39,541 nucleotides of DNA from Ralstonia sp. ASV6 (GCF_016429285.1 NZ_JAELUI010000044.1:1-39541), one strand, 5' to 3'. Numbered from the stretch's first letter, positions 16,698 through 26,029 are shown. The notes: a model not told the origin generated them from the letters alone. Numbers and translations: made by a program.

Positions 16698-16726
16698 ATT
16701 GTAGGAAGCGCGTTATGCCAAGTCAA
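16698..16726 (-). promoter_or_regulatory. Sigma-70 promoter of the lytic transglycosylase gene
   Basis: On the minus strand TTGACT (16726-16721), a spacer of exactly 17 nt, then TACAAT (16703-16698). This is the best sigma-70 match in the window. It fires toward the lytic transglycosylase, with a start near 16691. Confidence 0.8.
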
Positions 16727-16835
16727 TCATAAAGAATATGTTTTTCATATCTGAAAGTTATGATGAAGCCCGCGTTGTTGGGACTAGCTGACCTGCGGTT
16801 CGTTCTGTCATCAGGGTGCCGCGAAGTTTTGGCCG

Positions 16836-16841
16836 TACAAT
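16836..16841 (+). promoter_or_regulatory. Possible -10 box for ubiD
   Basis: TACAAT about 108 nt upstream of the ubiD ATG, with only a poor -35. The same TACAAT without a good -35 precedes ribBA. Offered as the most likely ubiD promoter. Confidence 0.4.
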
Positions 16842-16948
16842 CGCGGCCACCCCGCCTACACCAAAAAAATCGCGCCCATCTGGTCATTTGACGGTTCCGG
16901 GATGTGCGCGACAGGTTTCTTACCCCTTACCTTTGGTTACAAAAATCC

Positions 16949-18460
16949 ATGCAATACAGGGACTTACGTGACTTCCTCGCCCAACTGGAGCGCGCCGGTG
17001 AGCTGCGCCGGGTGCGCCAACCGGTCTCGCCGCGGCTGGAAATGACCGAAGTCTGCGACCGCCTGCTGCGTGCTGAAGGGCCAGCGGTTGTGTTCGAACA
17101 GCCCGTGGACGGTGCGCATAAGTACGACATGCCGGTACTCGCCAACCTGTTTGGCACTACGCGCCGCGTGGCGCTGGGCATGGGTGCCGAGTCGCTCGAC
17201 GAGCTGCGCGATGTGGGCCGCCTGCTCTCTGCATTGAAGGAGCCCGAGCCGCCGCGCGGCCTGCGCGAGGCCGGCAAGCTGTGGACGATGGCCAAGGCCG
17301 TGTGGGACATGGCGCCGCGCAAGGTATCTTCACCGGCGTGTCAGGAGATCGTATGGGAGGTCGATGACGTGGACCTGTCGCGCATTCCCGTGCAGACGTG
17401 CTGGCCGGGCGATGCAGCACCGCTCGTCACATGGGGGCTGGTCATCACGCGCGGGCCGCACAAGAAACGGCAGAACCTGGGCATCTATCGCCAGCAGGTG
17501 ATCAGCCGCAACCAGGTCATCATGCGCTGGCTGGCGCACCGGGGCGGCGCGCTGGATTTTCGCGAGCACGCCATCGCCAATCCAGGCCAGCCTTTCCCGA
17601 TTGCCGTGGCCCTGGGCGCAGACCCGGCCACCATCCTTGGCGCGGTCACGCCGGTGCCGGATACGCTGTCCGAATACCAGTTCGCCGGCTTGCTGCGCGG
17701 CAGCAGGACCGAGCTGGCGACCTGCCTCACCCCCTCGCTCGCGCAGGCACAACTACAGGTGCCGGCCGGCGCCGAGATCGTGCTCGAGGGCCATATCAAC
17801 CCGGACCCGACGCACCCAAGCGGTTACCAGCATGCGCTTGAAGGCCCGTTCGGCGATCACACCGGCTATTACAACGAACAGGACTGGTTCCCCGTGTTCA
17901 CGGTCGAACGCATCACCATGCGGCGCGACCCGATCTATCACTCTACGTATACGGGCAAGCCGCCCGATGAGCCGGCCGTGCTGGGCGTAGCGCTCAATGA
18001 AGTGTTCGTGCCGCTGCTGCAGAAGCAGTTTCCGGAGATTGCTGATTTCTATCTGCCGCCCGAGGGCTGCAGCTATCGCATGGCGCTGGTCAGCATGAAG
18101 AAGCAATACGCCGGCCACGCCAAGCGCGTGATGTTTGGCGTGTGGAGCTTCCTGCGGCAGTTCATGTATACGAAGTTCATCGTGGTGGTGGACGACGACG
18201 TGAACCTGCGCGACTGGAAGGAAGTGATCTGGGCGATCACCACCCGCGTCGACCCGGCGCGCGATACGGTGATGGTCGAGAACACCCCCATCGACTACCT
18301 CGATTTCGCCTCGCCCATTTCGGGTCTGGGCTCCAAAATGGGGATCGACGCCACCAACAAGTGGCCCGGTGAGACCACCCGCGAATGGGGCCAGCCCATC
18401 GTCATGGATGCCGCAGTCAAAGCCAAGGTCGACACCATGTGGGAGTCGCTCTTCCAGTAA
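16949..18460 (+). CDS. ubiD: UbiD, 4-hydroxy-3-polyprenylbenzoate decarboxylase
   Basis: UbiD decarboxylates 4-hydroxy-3-polyprenylbenzoate in ubiquinone synthesis using the prenylated FMN made by UbiX. It has 503 residues, close to the E. coli protein. The start at 16949 gives the typical [22 protein letters not shown]; an in-frame ATG at 16904 would add 15 atypical residues. Family regions: [33 protein letters not shown], and [12 protein letters not shown] with the catalytic Glu. It stands alone between the transglycosylase leader and the gabD promoter region. Confidence 0.95.
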   Translation: MQYRDLRDFLAQLERAGELRRVRQPVSPRLEMTEVCDRLLRAEGPAVVFEQPVDGAHKYDMPVLANLFGTTRRVALGMGAESLDELRDVGRLLSALKEPEPPRGLREAGKLWTMAKAVWDMAPRKVSSPACQEIVWEVDDVDLSRIPVQTCWPGDAAPLVTWGLVITRGPHKKRQNLGIYRQQVISRNQVIMRWLAHRGGALDFREHAIANPGQPFPIAVALGADPATILGAVTPVPDTLSEYQFAGLLRGSRTELATCLTPSLAQAQLQVPAGAEIVLEGHINPDPTHPSGYQHALEGPFGDHTGYYNEQDWFPVFTVERITMRRDPIYHSTYTGKPPDEPAVLGVALNEVFVPLLQKQFPEIADFYLPPEGCSYRMALVSMKKQYAGHAKRVMFGVWSFLRQFMYTKFIVVVDDDVNLRDWKEVIWAITTRVDPARDTVMVENTPIDYLDFASPISGLGSKMGIDATNKWPGETTREWGQPIVMDAAVKAKVDTMWESLFQ

Positions 18461-18489
18461 CCACACGGGCGGGCAGCCCGGTCAGCAAG

Positions 18490-18503
18490 CGAACGGTCGT
18501 TCG
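18490..18503. promoter_or_regulatory. Operator-like palindrome upstream of gabD
   Basis: CGAACG-GT-CGTTCG, 85 bp before the gabD start. The form matches sites bound by TetR-family regulators, several of which control acyl-CoA or short-chain acid metabolism. The regulator is not identified; the TetR gene at 32962 is distant and not specially implicated. Confidence 0.5.
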
Positions 18504-18540
18504 GTTATTCTTACCAAGTTAAGCGACTGCTGCATCTAAA

Positions 18541-18570
18541 AGGCGGGCCCTTTTTCTACTGGGTCCGCCT
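18541..18570 (+). terminator. Hairpin between the ubiD end and the gabD start
   Basis: AGGCGGGCCC, a 10-nt loop, GGGTCCGCCT: a 10-bp stem with one G-U pair, followed by TCCTT. It ends 7 nt before the gabD Shine-Dalgarno. It may terminate ubiD transcripts or act on gabD expression. Confidence 0.55.
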
Positions 18571-18587
18571 TCCTTATGGAGAACGCC

Positions 18588-20093
18588 ATGGCCGAAGCAC
18601 TCGACCCCCGCACCACCAACGCGCTGGAACGCATCAAAGACCACACGCTCATCAAAACGCAGTCCTACGTGGACGGTACCTGGGTGGGCGCAGCGGACGG
18701 CGCGACCTTCGCTGTCCACGACCCCGCCACCAACGCGCACCTGGCCGACGTTGCCAACCTCGGTCACGCCGAAACACTGCGCGCCATCGATGCCGCCAAC
18801 GCGGCATGGCCGGCTTGGCGCGAGTTGACCGGCAAGGAGCGCGCCGGCCTGATGCGCCGCTGGTTCGACCTCCTCATCGCCAACGCTGATGACCTTGCCG
18901 CGCTGATGACCGCCGAGCAAGGCAAGCCGCTGGCCGAGGCCAAGGGCGAAATCATCTACGGCGCCTCGTTCATCGAATGGTTTGCCGAAGAGGCCAAGCG
19001 CGTCTCGGGCGACGTGATGGCGAGCACCTGGCGTGACAAGCGCATGGTCGTGCTCAAGCAGCCGGTGGGCGTGTGTGCGTCCATCACGCCGTGGAACTTC
19101 CCGCTCGCGATGATCACGCGCAAAGTCGCGCCAGCCATGGCTGCAGGCTGCACGATCGTCATCAAGCCGGCCGAGCAGACGCCGCTTTCCGCACTGGCGA
19201 TGGCCGAACTGGCACACCGCGCGGGCATTCCCAAGGGCGTGGTCAACGTGGTGACGGGCGACGCCGATCGCTCAATCGCCATTGGCCGCGCCCTGTGCGA
19301 ATCACCGATCGTGCGGCACCTGTCGTTCACGGGGTCGACCCCGGTAGGCCGCATCCTGATGGAGCAGTGCTCGCCGACGGTGAAGAAGGTGGCGCTGGAG
19401 CTGGGCGGCCATGCGCCGTTCATCGTGTTTGACGACGCCGATATCGACGCCGCTGTGGAGGGCGCGGTGCAGTCGAAATACCGCAACGCAGGCCAGACCT
19501 GCGTGTGTACGAACCGCTTCTACGTGCACGCCTCGGTGTACGACACGTTTGTCGAGAAGCTCTCGGCCAAGGTGCGCGGCATCAAGGTCGGCAATGGCTT
19601 TGATGCGGGCGTGGTGCAAGGTCCGCTGATCGACGACCAGGCCGTGGAAAAGGTGCAGCGTCATATCAACGATGCCACGCAAAAAGGCGCGCGCCTGACC
19701 GCCGGCGGCAAGCTGATGCAGGGCTACGGCTCGCAGCGCTTTGTCGAGCCCACCGTGCTGGCCGACGCCACGCCAGAGATGCTGATCGCGCACGAAGAAA
19801 CCTTTGGCCCCGTCTCCGCCATCTTCAAGTTCCAGGACGAAGCGGAAGTCGTGCGCCTGGCCAACGACACCGAGTTTGGCCTCGCCTCGTACTTCTTCAG
19901 CCGCGACATCGGCCGCATCTGGCGCGTGGCCGAGCAGCTTGAATACGGCATGGTCGGCATCAACACGGGGTTGATCTCGAATGAGGTGGCGCCGTTTGGC
20001 GGCATCAAGCAATCGGGCCTGGGCCGCGAAGGCTCCGTCTACGGTATCGACGAGTATCTCGAACTCAAGTATCTGTGCATGGGCGGTATCTAA
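18588..20093 (+). CDS. gabD: Succinate-semialdehyde dehydrogenase (NAD(P)+)
   Basis: Oxidises succinate semialdehyde to succinate, the last step of GABA catabolism, feeding the TCA cycle. It has 501 residues from ATG 18588. GGAG at 18578-18581 sits 6 nt before this ATG, and the earlier in-frame ATG (18576) overlaps that Shine-Dalgarno, so 18588 is preferred. Family marks: ITPWNFPLAMITRKVAPAMAAGC, the catalytic Glu in LELGGHAPFIVFDDADIDAAVEGA, and catalytic Cys305 in NAGQTCVCTNRF. The second Cys two residues later is typical of GabD. There is no gabT beside it. The gap to aacS is 82 nt on the same strand. Confidence 0.93.
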   Translation: MAEALDPRTTNALERIKDHTLIKTQSYVDGTWVGAADGATFAVHDPATNAHLADVANLGHAETLRAIDAANAAWPAWRELTGKERAGLMRRWFDLLIANADDLAALMTAEQGKPLAEAKGEIIYGASFIEWFAEEAKRVSGDVMASTWRDKRMVVLKQPVGVCASITPWNFPLAMITRKVAPAMAAGCTIVIKPAEQTPLSALAMAELAHRAGIPKGVVNVVTGDADRSIAIGRALCESPIVRHLSFTGSTPVGRILMEQCSPTVKKVALELGGHAPFIVFDDADIDAAVEGAVQSKYRNAGQTCVCTNRFYVHASVYDTFVEKLSAKVRGIKVGNGFDAGVVQGPLIDDQAVEKVQRHINDATQKGARLTAGGKLMQGYGSQRFVEPTVLADATPEMLIAHEETFGPVSAIFKFQDEAEVVRLANDTEFGLASYFFSRDIGRIWRVAEQLEYGMVGINTGLISNEVAPFGGIKQSGLGREGSVYGIDEYLELKYLCMGGI

Positions 20094-20175
20094 GCCGCAA
20101 CCCCACCCCATCGGCCGACCTGCCACATCGATAGAGCAGGCGGCCTTCCCCCTTGCCTAGCGGCGGAGGAGACAC

Positions 20176-22230
20176 ATGAGCACCATCCAGGAAGGCGCCC
20201 TGTTGTGGACGCCATCGGCTGACTTCATCGCGCGTTCGCGCCTGACCCACTACCTCGACTGGCTCGCACGCGAGCGCGGCCTGCGCTTCTCGGCTACCAC
20301 GCCCGAGGGCTATGCCCAACTTTGGGACTGGTCCACCACCGAACTCGAAGCGTTCTGGACCTCGGTCTGGGACTACCTCGACCTGCGCGCCTCCACGCCC
20401 TTCACGCAGATGCTGGGCGAGCGCACCATGCCCGGTGCGCAATGGCTGGTGGGCGCCAAACTGAACTACGTCGACCAGGTCATGCGCCACGTGGAAGAAG
20501 GCGGCAGCCCCGACCGCCCTGCCATCCGCTACGCCAGCGAAACCAAGCCACTGGCGGACCTGTCATGGCGCGAGCTGCGCCGACGCGTCGCCTCGCTGGC
20601 CGATGCGCTGCGCAAGATGGGCGTGGTGCCGGGCGACCGCGTGGCCGCGTATCTATCGAACACGCCGGACGCCATCATCGCTTTCCTCGCCACAGCAAGC
20701 GTCGGGGCAATCTGGTCGGTCTGCGCGCCCGACATGGGCCAGGTGGCCGTGACCGATCGCTTCCGGCAGATCGAACCCAAGGTGCTGATTGCCGTGGATG
20801 GCTACCACTATGGCGGCCGGTCGTTCGACCGCACCGACGTGGTCGCAGAGATGGTTGCTGCGCTGCCGACGGTCGAACACCTCGTGCTCGTGCCGCAGTT
20901 GCTCGGCGACATCAACCGCGCGCGCTTCCCGCAAGCCAAGGACTGGCGCGACCTCACCGCCAACGATGTGCCACTCGTCGTCACACCGGTAGCGGCGGAT
21001 CACCCGCTGTGGATTCTGTATTCGTCCGGCACCACTGGCATGCCCAAGCCCATCGTGCACGGCCACGGCGGCCTGCTGCTGGTGCAGACGATGATGGGCG
21101 CGCTGCATCTGGACCTCGGCCCCAGCGACGTCTACCACTGGTACAGCAGCACCGGCTGGGTCATGTGGAACTCGCAGGCGAGTGGCCTGCTGGGCGGCGT
21201 CACGCTCGCGATCTACGACGGCAACCCAGGCACGCCCGATCTCAACACGCTGTGGCGCTTTGCGCAGGATGCAGGCGTGACGTTCTTTGGCGCCGGGGCG
21301 GCGTTCTTCGCCAACTGCCTGAAGGCGGGCATCGAGCCTGGGCGGGATTTCGATCTGTCGAAGCTGCGCGCGGTGGGCTCGACGGGCTCACCGCTGTCGG
21401 CCGAGGCCTACGACTGGATCTACCGCCACGTCAAAGCCGATGTCTGGCTCAACCCGATTTCTGGCGGCACCGACTTCGCCGGCTGCTTCGTCGGTGGCGT
21501 GGCCACCCTGCCTGTCTACGCGGGCGAGATGCAATGCCGCAACCTCGGCTCCCGCGTAGAAGCGCTGGACGAGGCCGGCAAGCCCCTCATCGACGCCGTG
21601 GGCGAGTTGGTCTGCACCGCGCCCATCCCATCGATGCCGCTGTTCTTCTGGGGCGATACCGACGGCAGCCGCTACCGCGACAGCTACTTCGACATGTACC
21701 CCGGCCAGTGGCGCCATGGCGACTGGATCAAGATCACGCCGCGAGGCGGCGCCATCATCTACGGCCGGTCTGACGCCACCATCAACCGCCACGGCATCCG
21801 CATGGGCACAGCCGAGCTATATCGCGTGGTAGAGGATCTGCCGGAAGTGCTCGACAGCCTGGTCGTCGATCTGGAATTCCTCGGGCGCGAGTCGTTCATG
21901 CCGCTGTTCGTCGTTCTGCGCGAGGGTGCCGTGCTGGACGACACGCTGCGCACGACGATCAACGCCCGCATTCGGGCCGGGTTGTCGGCGCGGCATGTGC
22001 CCAACGTCATCGTGCAGGCGCCGGGCGTGCCGCGCACCCTATCGGGCAAGAAGATGGAGGTGCCGATCAAGAAGCTGCTGCTGGGCGCCCCGCCCGAGCG
22101 CATCGCCAACCCCGACGCCATGGCCAATCCAGACGTGCTGGCGTGGTATGTGAGCTACGCCCGCGCGCTGGCCGGACAAAACAGCACCCCAGGAGAAGCC
22201 GCACCAGCGCTGGAATCCTGGCGGAGCTAG
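20176..22230 (+). CDS. Acetoacetyl-CoA synthetase (acetoacetate-CoA ligase)
   Basis: Activates acetoacetate to acetoacetyl-CoA with ATP, for polyhydroxybutyrate turnover or ketone-body use. The 684 residues belong to the ANL adenylating family: P-loop WILYSSGTTGMPKPIVHGHGG at about residues 278-298, YSSTGWVMWNSQ, the ISGGTDFAGCF region and the C-terminal lysine motif RTLSGKKMEVPIKKLL. A strong GGAGGAG lies before the ATG. The N-terminal 110 residues match the acetoacetyl-CoA synthetase type (FTQMLGERTMPGAQWLVGAKLNYVDQ) rather than acetyl-CoA synthetase. Probably cotranscribed with gabD. Confidence 0.92.
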   Translation: MSTIQEGALLWTPSADFIARSRLTHYLDWLARERGLRFSATTPEGYAQLWDWSTTELEAFWTSVWDYLDLRASTPFTQMLGERTMPGAQWLVGAKLNYVDQVMRHVEEGGSPDRPAIRYASETKPLADLSWRELRRRVASLADALRKMGVVPGDRVAAYLSNTPDAIIAFLATASVGAIWSVCAPDMGQVAVTDRFRQIEPKVLIAVDGYHYGGRSFDRTDVVAEMVAALPTVEHLVLVPQLLGDINRARFPQAKDWRDLTANDVPLVVTPVAADHPLWILYSSGTTGMPKPIVHGHGGLLLVQTMMGALHLDLGPSDVYHWYSSTGWVMWNSQASGLLGGVTLAIYDGNPGTPDLNTLWRFAQDAGVTFFGAGAAFFANCLKAGIEPGRDFDLSKLRAVGSTGSPLSAEAYDWIYRHVKADVWLNPISGGTDFAGCFVGGVATLPVYAGEMQCRNLGSRVEALDEAGKPLIDAVGELVCTAPIPSMPLFFWGDTDGSRYRDSYFDMYPGQWRHGDWIKITPRGGAIIYGRSDATINRHGIRMGTAELYRVVEDLPEVLDSLVVDLEFLGRESFMPLFVVLREGAVLDDTLRTTINARIRAGLSARHVPNVIVQAPGVPRTLSGKKMEVPIKKLLLGAPPERIANPDAMANPDVLAWYVSYARALAGQNSTPGEAAPALESWRS

Positions 22231-22358
22231 ACCAATCGTTCGCCTCGGGTTTAACAATCTCCGCCAATCGTACGATGGCATCGCTCGAAAGTGCTGACTA
22301 ACGTACAGCTTGCACCGGCACACAAGAGGCCGGGCTTGCTGCTTAACGGGGAGTCATC

Positions 22359-23105
22359 ATGCTTGCTACGACGAGCGTCCTGATCAAGACGGAGGATGGG
22401 CGCGAGGCCCTGGCCGCGCACCGTCACGATATGCAGATGCGCCAGCGCCATCTGCTCATCCTCATCGACGGCGCCCGCACGGTCGGGCAACTGCACCAGT
22501 TGCTGGGCGACTGGTCCGATCTGGACGACTTGCTTGCGGGGCTGCAACGGGCCGGAATGGTCGATGTGTTGCCTGGGATCACGCACGAGGACATGCCGGC
22601 TCCCGCGGTACCCGTCGACGCATTCGACCCCATCGCCTACTTCAACCGCCCGCTGCTGGACGATGACGCCGAACACGGGCACGGTGCCCTATCGTCCATA
22701 TCGCCCATCTACGACGAACTACCGCCGCTGACCGGCATGACACTCGGCCTGCAAGCGGTGGCTGCACCGGTTGGCGTGCCAGCAGCCAACGAGCCGCGCC
22801 ATACGCCCGTCGAGCCCCCCAAAGCACCGCCCTCGCCCACCCCCACGGTTCAGACACCCATCTCGCCCGAGTTGGCCGATGTGCTGCCCAACGTGGTCAA
22901 AGTGGAGCTGATGCGACTGGCTGTCATCCATTTCGGCTCGGCCGCCGGGGCTGCCATGCCACTGCTGCGCGCCTGCCGGGAAGACACGGCATCGCTGTGC
23001 CACGTGATTGCCGACTGCGCCAAGGCCGCCGCACCCATGGCCGGCGAACTTGCCGCGGCAAGATTCGTCGATGCGGCCATGCAGGCGATGGCACGACGGC
23101 GATAG
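22359..23105 (+). CDS. Uncharacterised 248-residue protein
   Basis: Not recognised. The first 70 residues contain MRQRHLLILIDGARTVGQLHQLLGDWSDLDDLLAGLQRAGMVDV, which reads like a small winged-helix-type module with two leucine-rich helices. A Pro-rich linker (about 140-170, with VEPPKAPPSPTPTVQTP) separates it from a C-terminal helical region (about 170-248) rich in Ala, with LACREDTASLCHV-like Cys spacing. There is no signal peptide or membrane segment, so it is likely cytoplasmic. GGGGAG precedes the ATG. The neighbouring ParB-like gene is on the same strand 87 nt downstream. Confidence 0.8.
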   Translation: MLATTSVLIKTEDGREALAAHRHDMQMRQRHLLILIDGARTVGQLHQLLGDWSDLDDLLAGLQRAGMVDVLPGITHEDMPAPAVPVDAFDPIAYFNRPLLDDDAEHGHGALSSISPIYDELPPLTGMTLGLQAVAAPVGVPAANEPRHTPVEPPKAPPSPTPTVQTPISPELADVLPNVVKVELMRLAVIHFGSAAGAAMPLLRACREDTASLCHVIADCAKAAAPMAGELAAARFVDAAMQAMARRR

Positions 23106-23192
23106 GCTCGTGCGAGGTTTGTTCGATGAGGTGCCTTGCTATGCTGCTAGAGACCAGCATCGTTCGTCGGCAGCCCAAGCAGAGGAAACACC

Positions 23193-23789
23193 ATGCCCAA
23201 GATCCACGAATCGCCCGTCCACGACCTGCGCCCCACGCAGCTCACCGTGGGCATGATCGAAGTCCAGGACAAGAAGAAGCATCTCCAGTCGCTTGCGCCC
23301 AAAGACCAGCAGGCCTTCATGCAGGCGCATCCGATTCCTGCTGTGCTCGGGCCGGGCAACAAGCTATACATCACGGATCACCACCACCTCGGGCGCGCTG
23401 CGCTGGAGGCTGGCGTCAGCCTCGGCTACTTCGAGGTCGAAGCGGATCTGTCCGATCACGCCATCGAGGATTTCTGGAAAGCGATGGACAAAAGCTGCTG
23501 GGTCCATCCCCTCGATGAGCATGGCGTGCGGCACTACTACGCGTCCGTTCCTGACAGCCTGGAGAAGCTGATCGACGATCCTTATCGGTCGCTCGCCGGA
23601 TACGTGCGCAATGCGGGCGGCTATGACAAGACGCCCACCGCGTTCGCAGAATTCGTGTGGGCCGACTTCTTCCGCCGCAGCATTCCGGTTGAAGATCTGC
23701 TGGGCGATTTCCTGACCGCCGTACAGAGCGCGGTCGTGCTGGCGCATAGCAAGCAGGCGAGCGGATTGCCGGGGTTCAAGGCGAAGTAA
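23193..23789 (+). CDS. ParB-like (ParBc_2) protein
   Basis: A 198-residue protein of the putative ParB-like nuclease family ParBc_2 (Pfam PF08857, from memory). It opens with VHDLRPTQLTVGMIEVQDKKKHL, has IPAVLGPGNKLYITDHHHLGRAALEAG (the D-HHH-R motif, about residues 64-71) and an acidic helical C-terminus. ParB-type domains with this motif bind or hydrolyse nucleotides. The cellular role of the family is not established. It is a solo gene, not next to parA, so it is not a partition locus. AGAGGAAAC lies before the ATG. Confidence 0.82.
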   Translation: MPKIHESPVHDLRPTQLTVGMIEVQDKKKHLQSLAPKDQQAFMQAHPIPAVLGPGNKLYITDHHHLGRAALEAGVSLGYFEVEADLSDHAIEDFWKAMDKSCWVHPLDEHGVRHYYASVPDSLEKLIDDPYRSLAGYVRNAGGYDKTPTAFAEFVWADFFRRSIPVEDLLGDFLTAVQSAVVLAHSKQASGLPGFKAK

Positions 23790-23848
23790 AGGCGACTGCG
23801 CAATACAACAGGGGCCGCATCGATAGCTGCCCCTGCCTTGGGTACCGG

Positions 23849-25054
23849 TTAGGCCGGTGTGCCGATCGTTTCCGAGGCCACGGCCACCAACGCACCAGCC
23901 ACCCGGTCGATCTGATCCGGCGCCAGCCCCGCGATATTGATACGGCCGCCCTGGGTGCCATAGATCGCGTGATCCACGCGCAAGCGCTCCATGGCGTCGA
24001 CATCCAGCGGCAGCATGGAGAACATGCCCTTGTGCCGCGACAGGTTCTGCAGCGCGGCGGGTGCTCCCAGGCCAGCCAGGGCGTCGTCAAGCCGGCGCCG
24101 GTTGCCGACAATGCGCTGACGCATGTGCTCCAGCTCGTCGCGCCAGCACGCCGTCAGCGCTGCGTCGGCAAGGATGGCGGCGACGATGGCAGCGCCGTGG
24201 TCCGGCGGCATCGAATAGTTGCTGCGCGTGATGCGCTCCAGCACACCGCCCACCGGTTGCAGCGTGGCCATGTTCTTGCCGATCACCATCGCGGCACCGG
24301 TGCGCTCGCAGTACAACCCCATGCTCTTCGAGCAACTCGCTGCCACCAGCACCGTGTCCAGCGCGTCGACGAGTTGCCGCAAGCCCTCGGTGTCCGGCTC
24401 CAGACCTTCAGCGAGCCCGAGATAGGCCATGTCGACCAGTGGCACCAGGCCCTGCTTCGCGCAGCGTTCCGCCACGGCCTGCCAGACCCCGATCTCCATA
24501 TCGATGCCGGTCGGGTTATGGCAGCAGCCGTGCAGCAGCACGATATCGCCGGCACGCGCGGCGGCAAGATCCGCGAGAACGGCATCTGCGTCGAGCGCAC
24601 CGCCGTCGGCCTGCCAGCGGTAGCGTTCGACCGTCAGCCCCGCCGCCCGCATGATGGGCACGTGGTTGACGTAGCCGGGGTCGGACACCCAGACGCGGGC
24701 ACCAGGCGACGCCACGGCGATGAAGTCGGCCAGCAGTCGCAGTGCGCCGGTCCCGCCCACGGTCTGCATCGTGTACTGGCGCGCCAGGCGCCCCGTGTCG
24801 CGCCCGAGAAGCAGGGCCGCCAGACCGGCGTTGAACTCGGTGTTGCCCGCCAACCCGCGATAAGCCTTGGAGACCCCGGCAGCAGCCAAGCGCGCCTCTG
24901 CCATCTTCACGGCAGCCATGACCGGCGTCCGCCCGGTTTCGTCACGGTAGACGCCCACCACAAGATCGACCTTATTGGGCCGTGGGTCGGCACGGAAAGC
25001 GGCGGTCAGCCCCCACAGCGGGTCCGGGGTAACGGTTGCAAGCGTCGTGAGCAT
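23849..25054 (-). CDS. Aspartate/aromatic-amino-acid aminotransferase
   Basis: A 401-residue class I aminotransferase of the AspC/TyrB type. The opening DPLWGLTAAFRADPRPNKVDLVVGVYRDETG, the Tyr-Arg pair in SKAYRGLAGN, HNPTGIDM at 179-186, DMAYLGLAEGLE and the PLP lysine K243 in CSKSMGLYCERTGA are the family marks. Most members read YSKNFGLYxERxG at the lysine, so this is a somewhat diverged paralogue. It lies 33 nt downstream of the EamA transporter gene, and the two are probably one operon. The substrate may be an aromatic or dicarboxylic amino acid. Confidence 0.88.
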   Translation of the reverse strand: MLTTLATVTPDPLWGLTAAFRADPRPNKVDLVVGVYRDETGRTPVMAAVKMAEARLAAAGVSKAYRGLAGNTEFNAGLAALLLGRDTGRLARQYTMQTVGGTGALRLLADFIAVASPGARVWVSDPGYVNHVPIMRAAGLTVERYRWQADGGALDADAVLADLAAARAGDIVLLHGCCHNPTGIDMEIGVWQAVAERCAKQGLVPLVDMAYLGLAEGLEPDTEGLRQLVDALDTVLVAASCSKSMGLYCERTGAAMVIGKNMATLQPVGGVLERITRSNYSMPPDHGAAIVAAILADAALTACWRDELEHMRQRIVGNRRRLDDALAGLGAPAALQNLSRHKGMFSMLPLDVDAMERLRVDHAIYGTQGGRINIAGLAPDQIDRVAGALVAVASETIGTPA

Positions 25055-25087
25055 GGGTGCGGTCTCCAGAAGAACGATGCGATGCGC

Positions 25088-26014
25088 TTAAGCGCGGTTT
25101 GCGAGGATCACGCCAGCGGTAATCGCAGCAATGCCGCACACAACGGTCAGCGTCAGCGATTCGCCGAGCAGGGGCACAGCGCCAAGGCACGCCAGCGCGG
25201 GTGCCAACGAGCCAATCGCAGAACAGCGCGGCGTATCCAGATGGCGAATCGCCAGCGCATAGGACACGCTGGAAATCACGCCAACCCCCAGGCCCTGGGC
25301 GAGCAGGAACGGCATCGCGCTGGTCATGGAGAAATGTCCGATGTGGCTGTCGACCACGCCCAAGGCCACCAGCAGTACGAGCAGCAAGAACGACGGCACG
25401 CTCAGCAGCAGCGCACAGCCGATGGCGTCGAGCCCAGCACGACGCAGCCCCAGCGTATAGCTGCCCCAGAGCAGGCTGGCCAGCAACAGCAGCGCGGCTC
25501 CGCCAACGAACGCGCCATGCGAAGCGTGCGCTTGGGACACCAGCAACAGCACCACGCCCGCAAGGATGATCGCGATAGCCCTCCCGCGCGCCGCATCGAT
25601 GCGCTGACCATCCAGCGCGTAGGCGATCAGCGCCACCGACAACGGCGTGGTGCCCGCAATCAGCGCAGCCACATGAGCGGCGGATGTCACCTTGCCACCG
25701 GCAGAAGCCATGAAGAAGAACGGCAGGCCGCCACCTGCCAGGACCATCAGCGCACTGAGCGGCTTCACACGCCGCAGCATCGACCAGCGTGACGGCAGAA
25801 ACGGCAGCAGCAACAAGGTCGGCAGACCGAAACGGATGAGCGCCACATCGGCCGGTGCCAGCGGTGACGCACCAATGGCGCGAATCGACAGCGCAAACCC
25901 GGCCCAGATCAGCACCGTCAGCACCATCGCCGCATACCCGATCAGCGGACTGGTTTGGGTGGCACCCCGTCCAGCCAGACCACCCGTTCCCGCCGTCAAT
26001 GTTGAACCGCGCAT
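25088..26014 (-). CDS. EamA-type DMT-superfamily transporter
   Basis: A 308-residue inner-membrane protein with about ten hydrophobic segments in two EamA repeats (first from about residue 25, YAAMVLTVLIWAGFALSIRAIG; second from about 165). DMT transporters of this type usually export amino acids or other small metabolites. The substrate is not readable from sequence. The neighbours are an Lrp/AsnC regulator (divergent) and an amino-acid aminotransferase (downstream), which suggests an amino acid or its keto acid. Confidence 0.88.
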   Translation of the reverse strand: MRGSTLTAGTGGLAGRGATQTSPLIGYAAMVLTVLIWAGFALSIRAIGASPLAPADVALIRFGLPTLLLLPFLPSRWSMLRRVKPLSALMVLAGGGLPFFFMASAGGKVTSAAHVAALIAGTTPLSVALIAYALDGQRIDAARGRAIAIILAGVVLLLVSQAHASHGAFVGGAALLLLASLLWGSYTLGLRRAGLDAIGCALLLSVPSFLLLVLLVALGVVDSHIGHFSMTSAMPFLLAQGLGVGVISSVSYALAIRHLDTPRCSAIGSLAPALACLGAVPLLGESLTLTVVCGIAAITAGVILANRA

Positions 26015-26029
26015 TCCGTCATCCTCGAT

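Noticed and set aside
20322-21773. 483-residue frame in another frame of acetoacetyl-CoA synthetase
   Set aside because: Arg-rich alternative frame of a certain gene.
23193-23789. A plasmid or chromosome partition locus
   Set aside because: No ParA gene and no parS-like repeats nearby; the protein is of the ParBc_2 type, not a classic ParB.
23969-25792. 607-residue open frame on the plus strand opposite the aminotransferase and EamA genes
   Set aside because: Both minus-strand genes are clear families; the plus frame is His/Arg/Gln-rich without domains, a GC-codon shadow.
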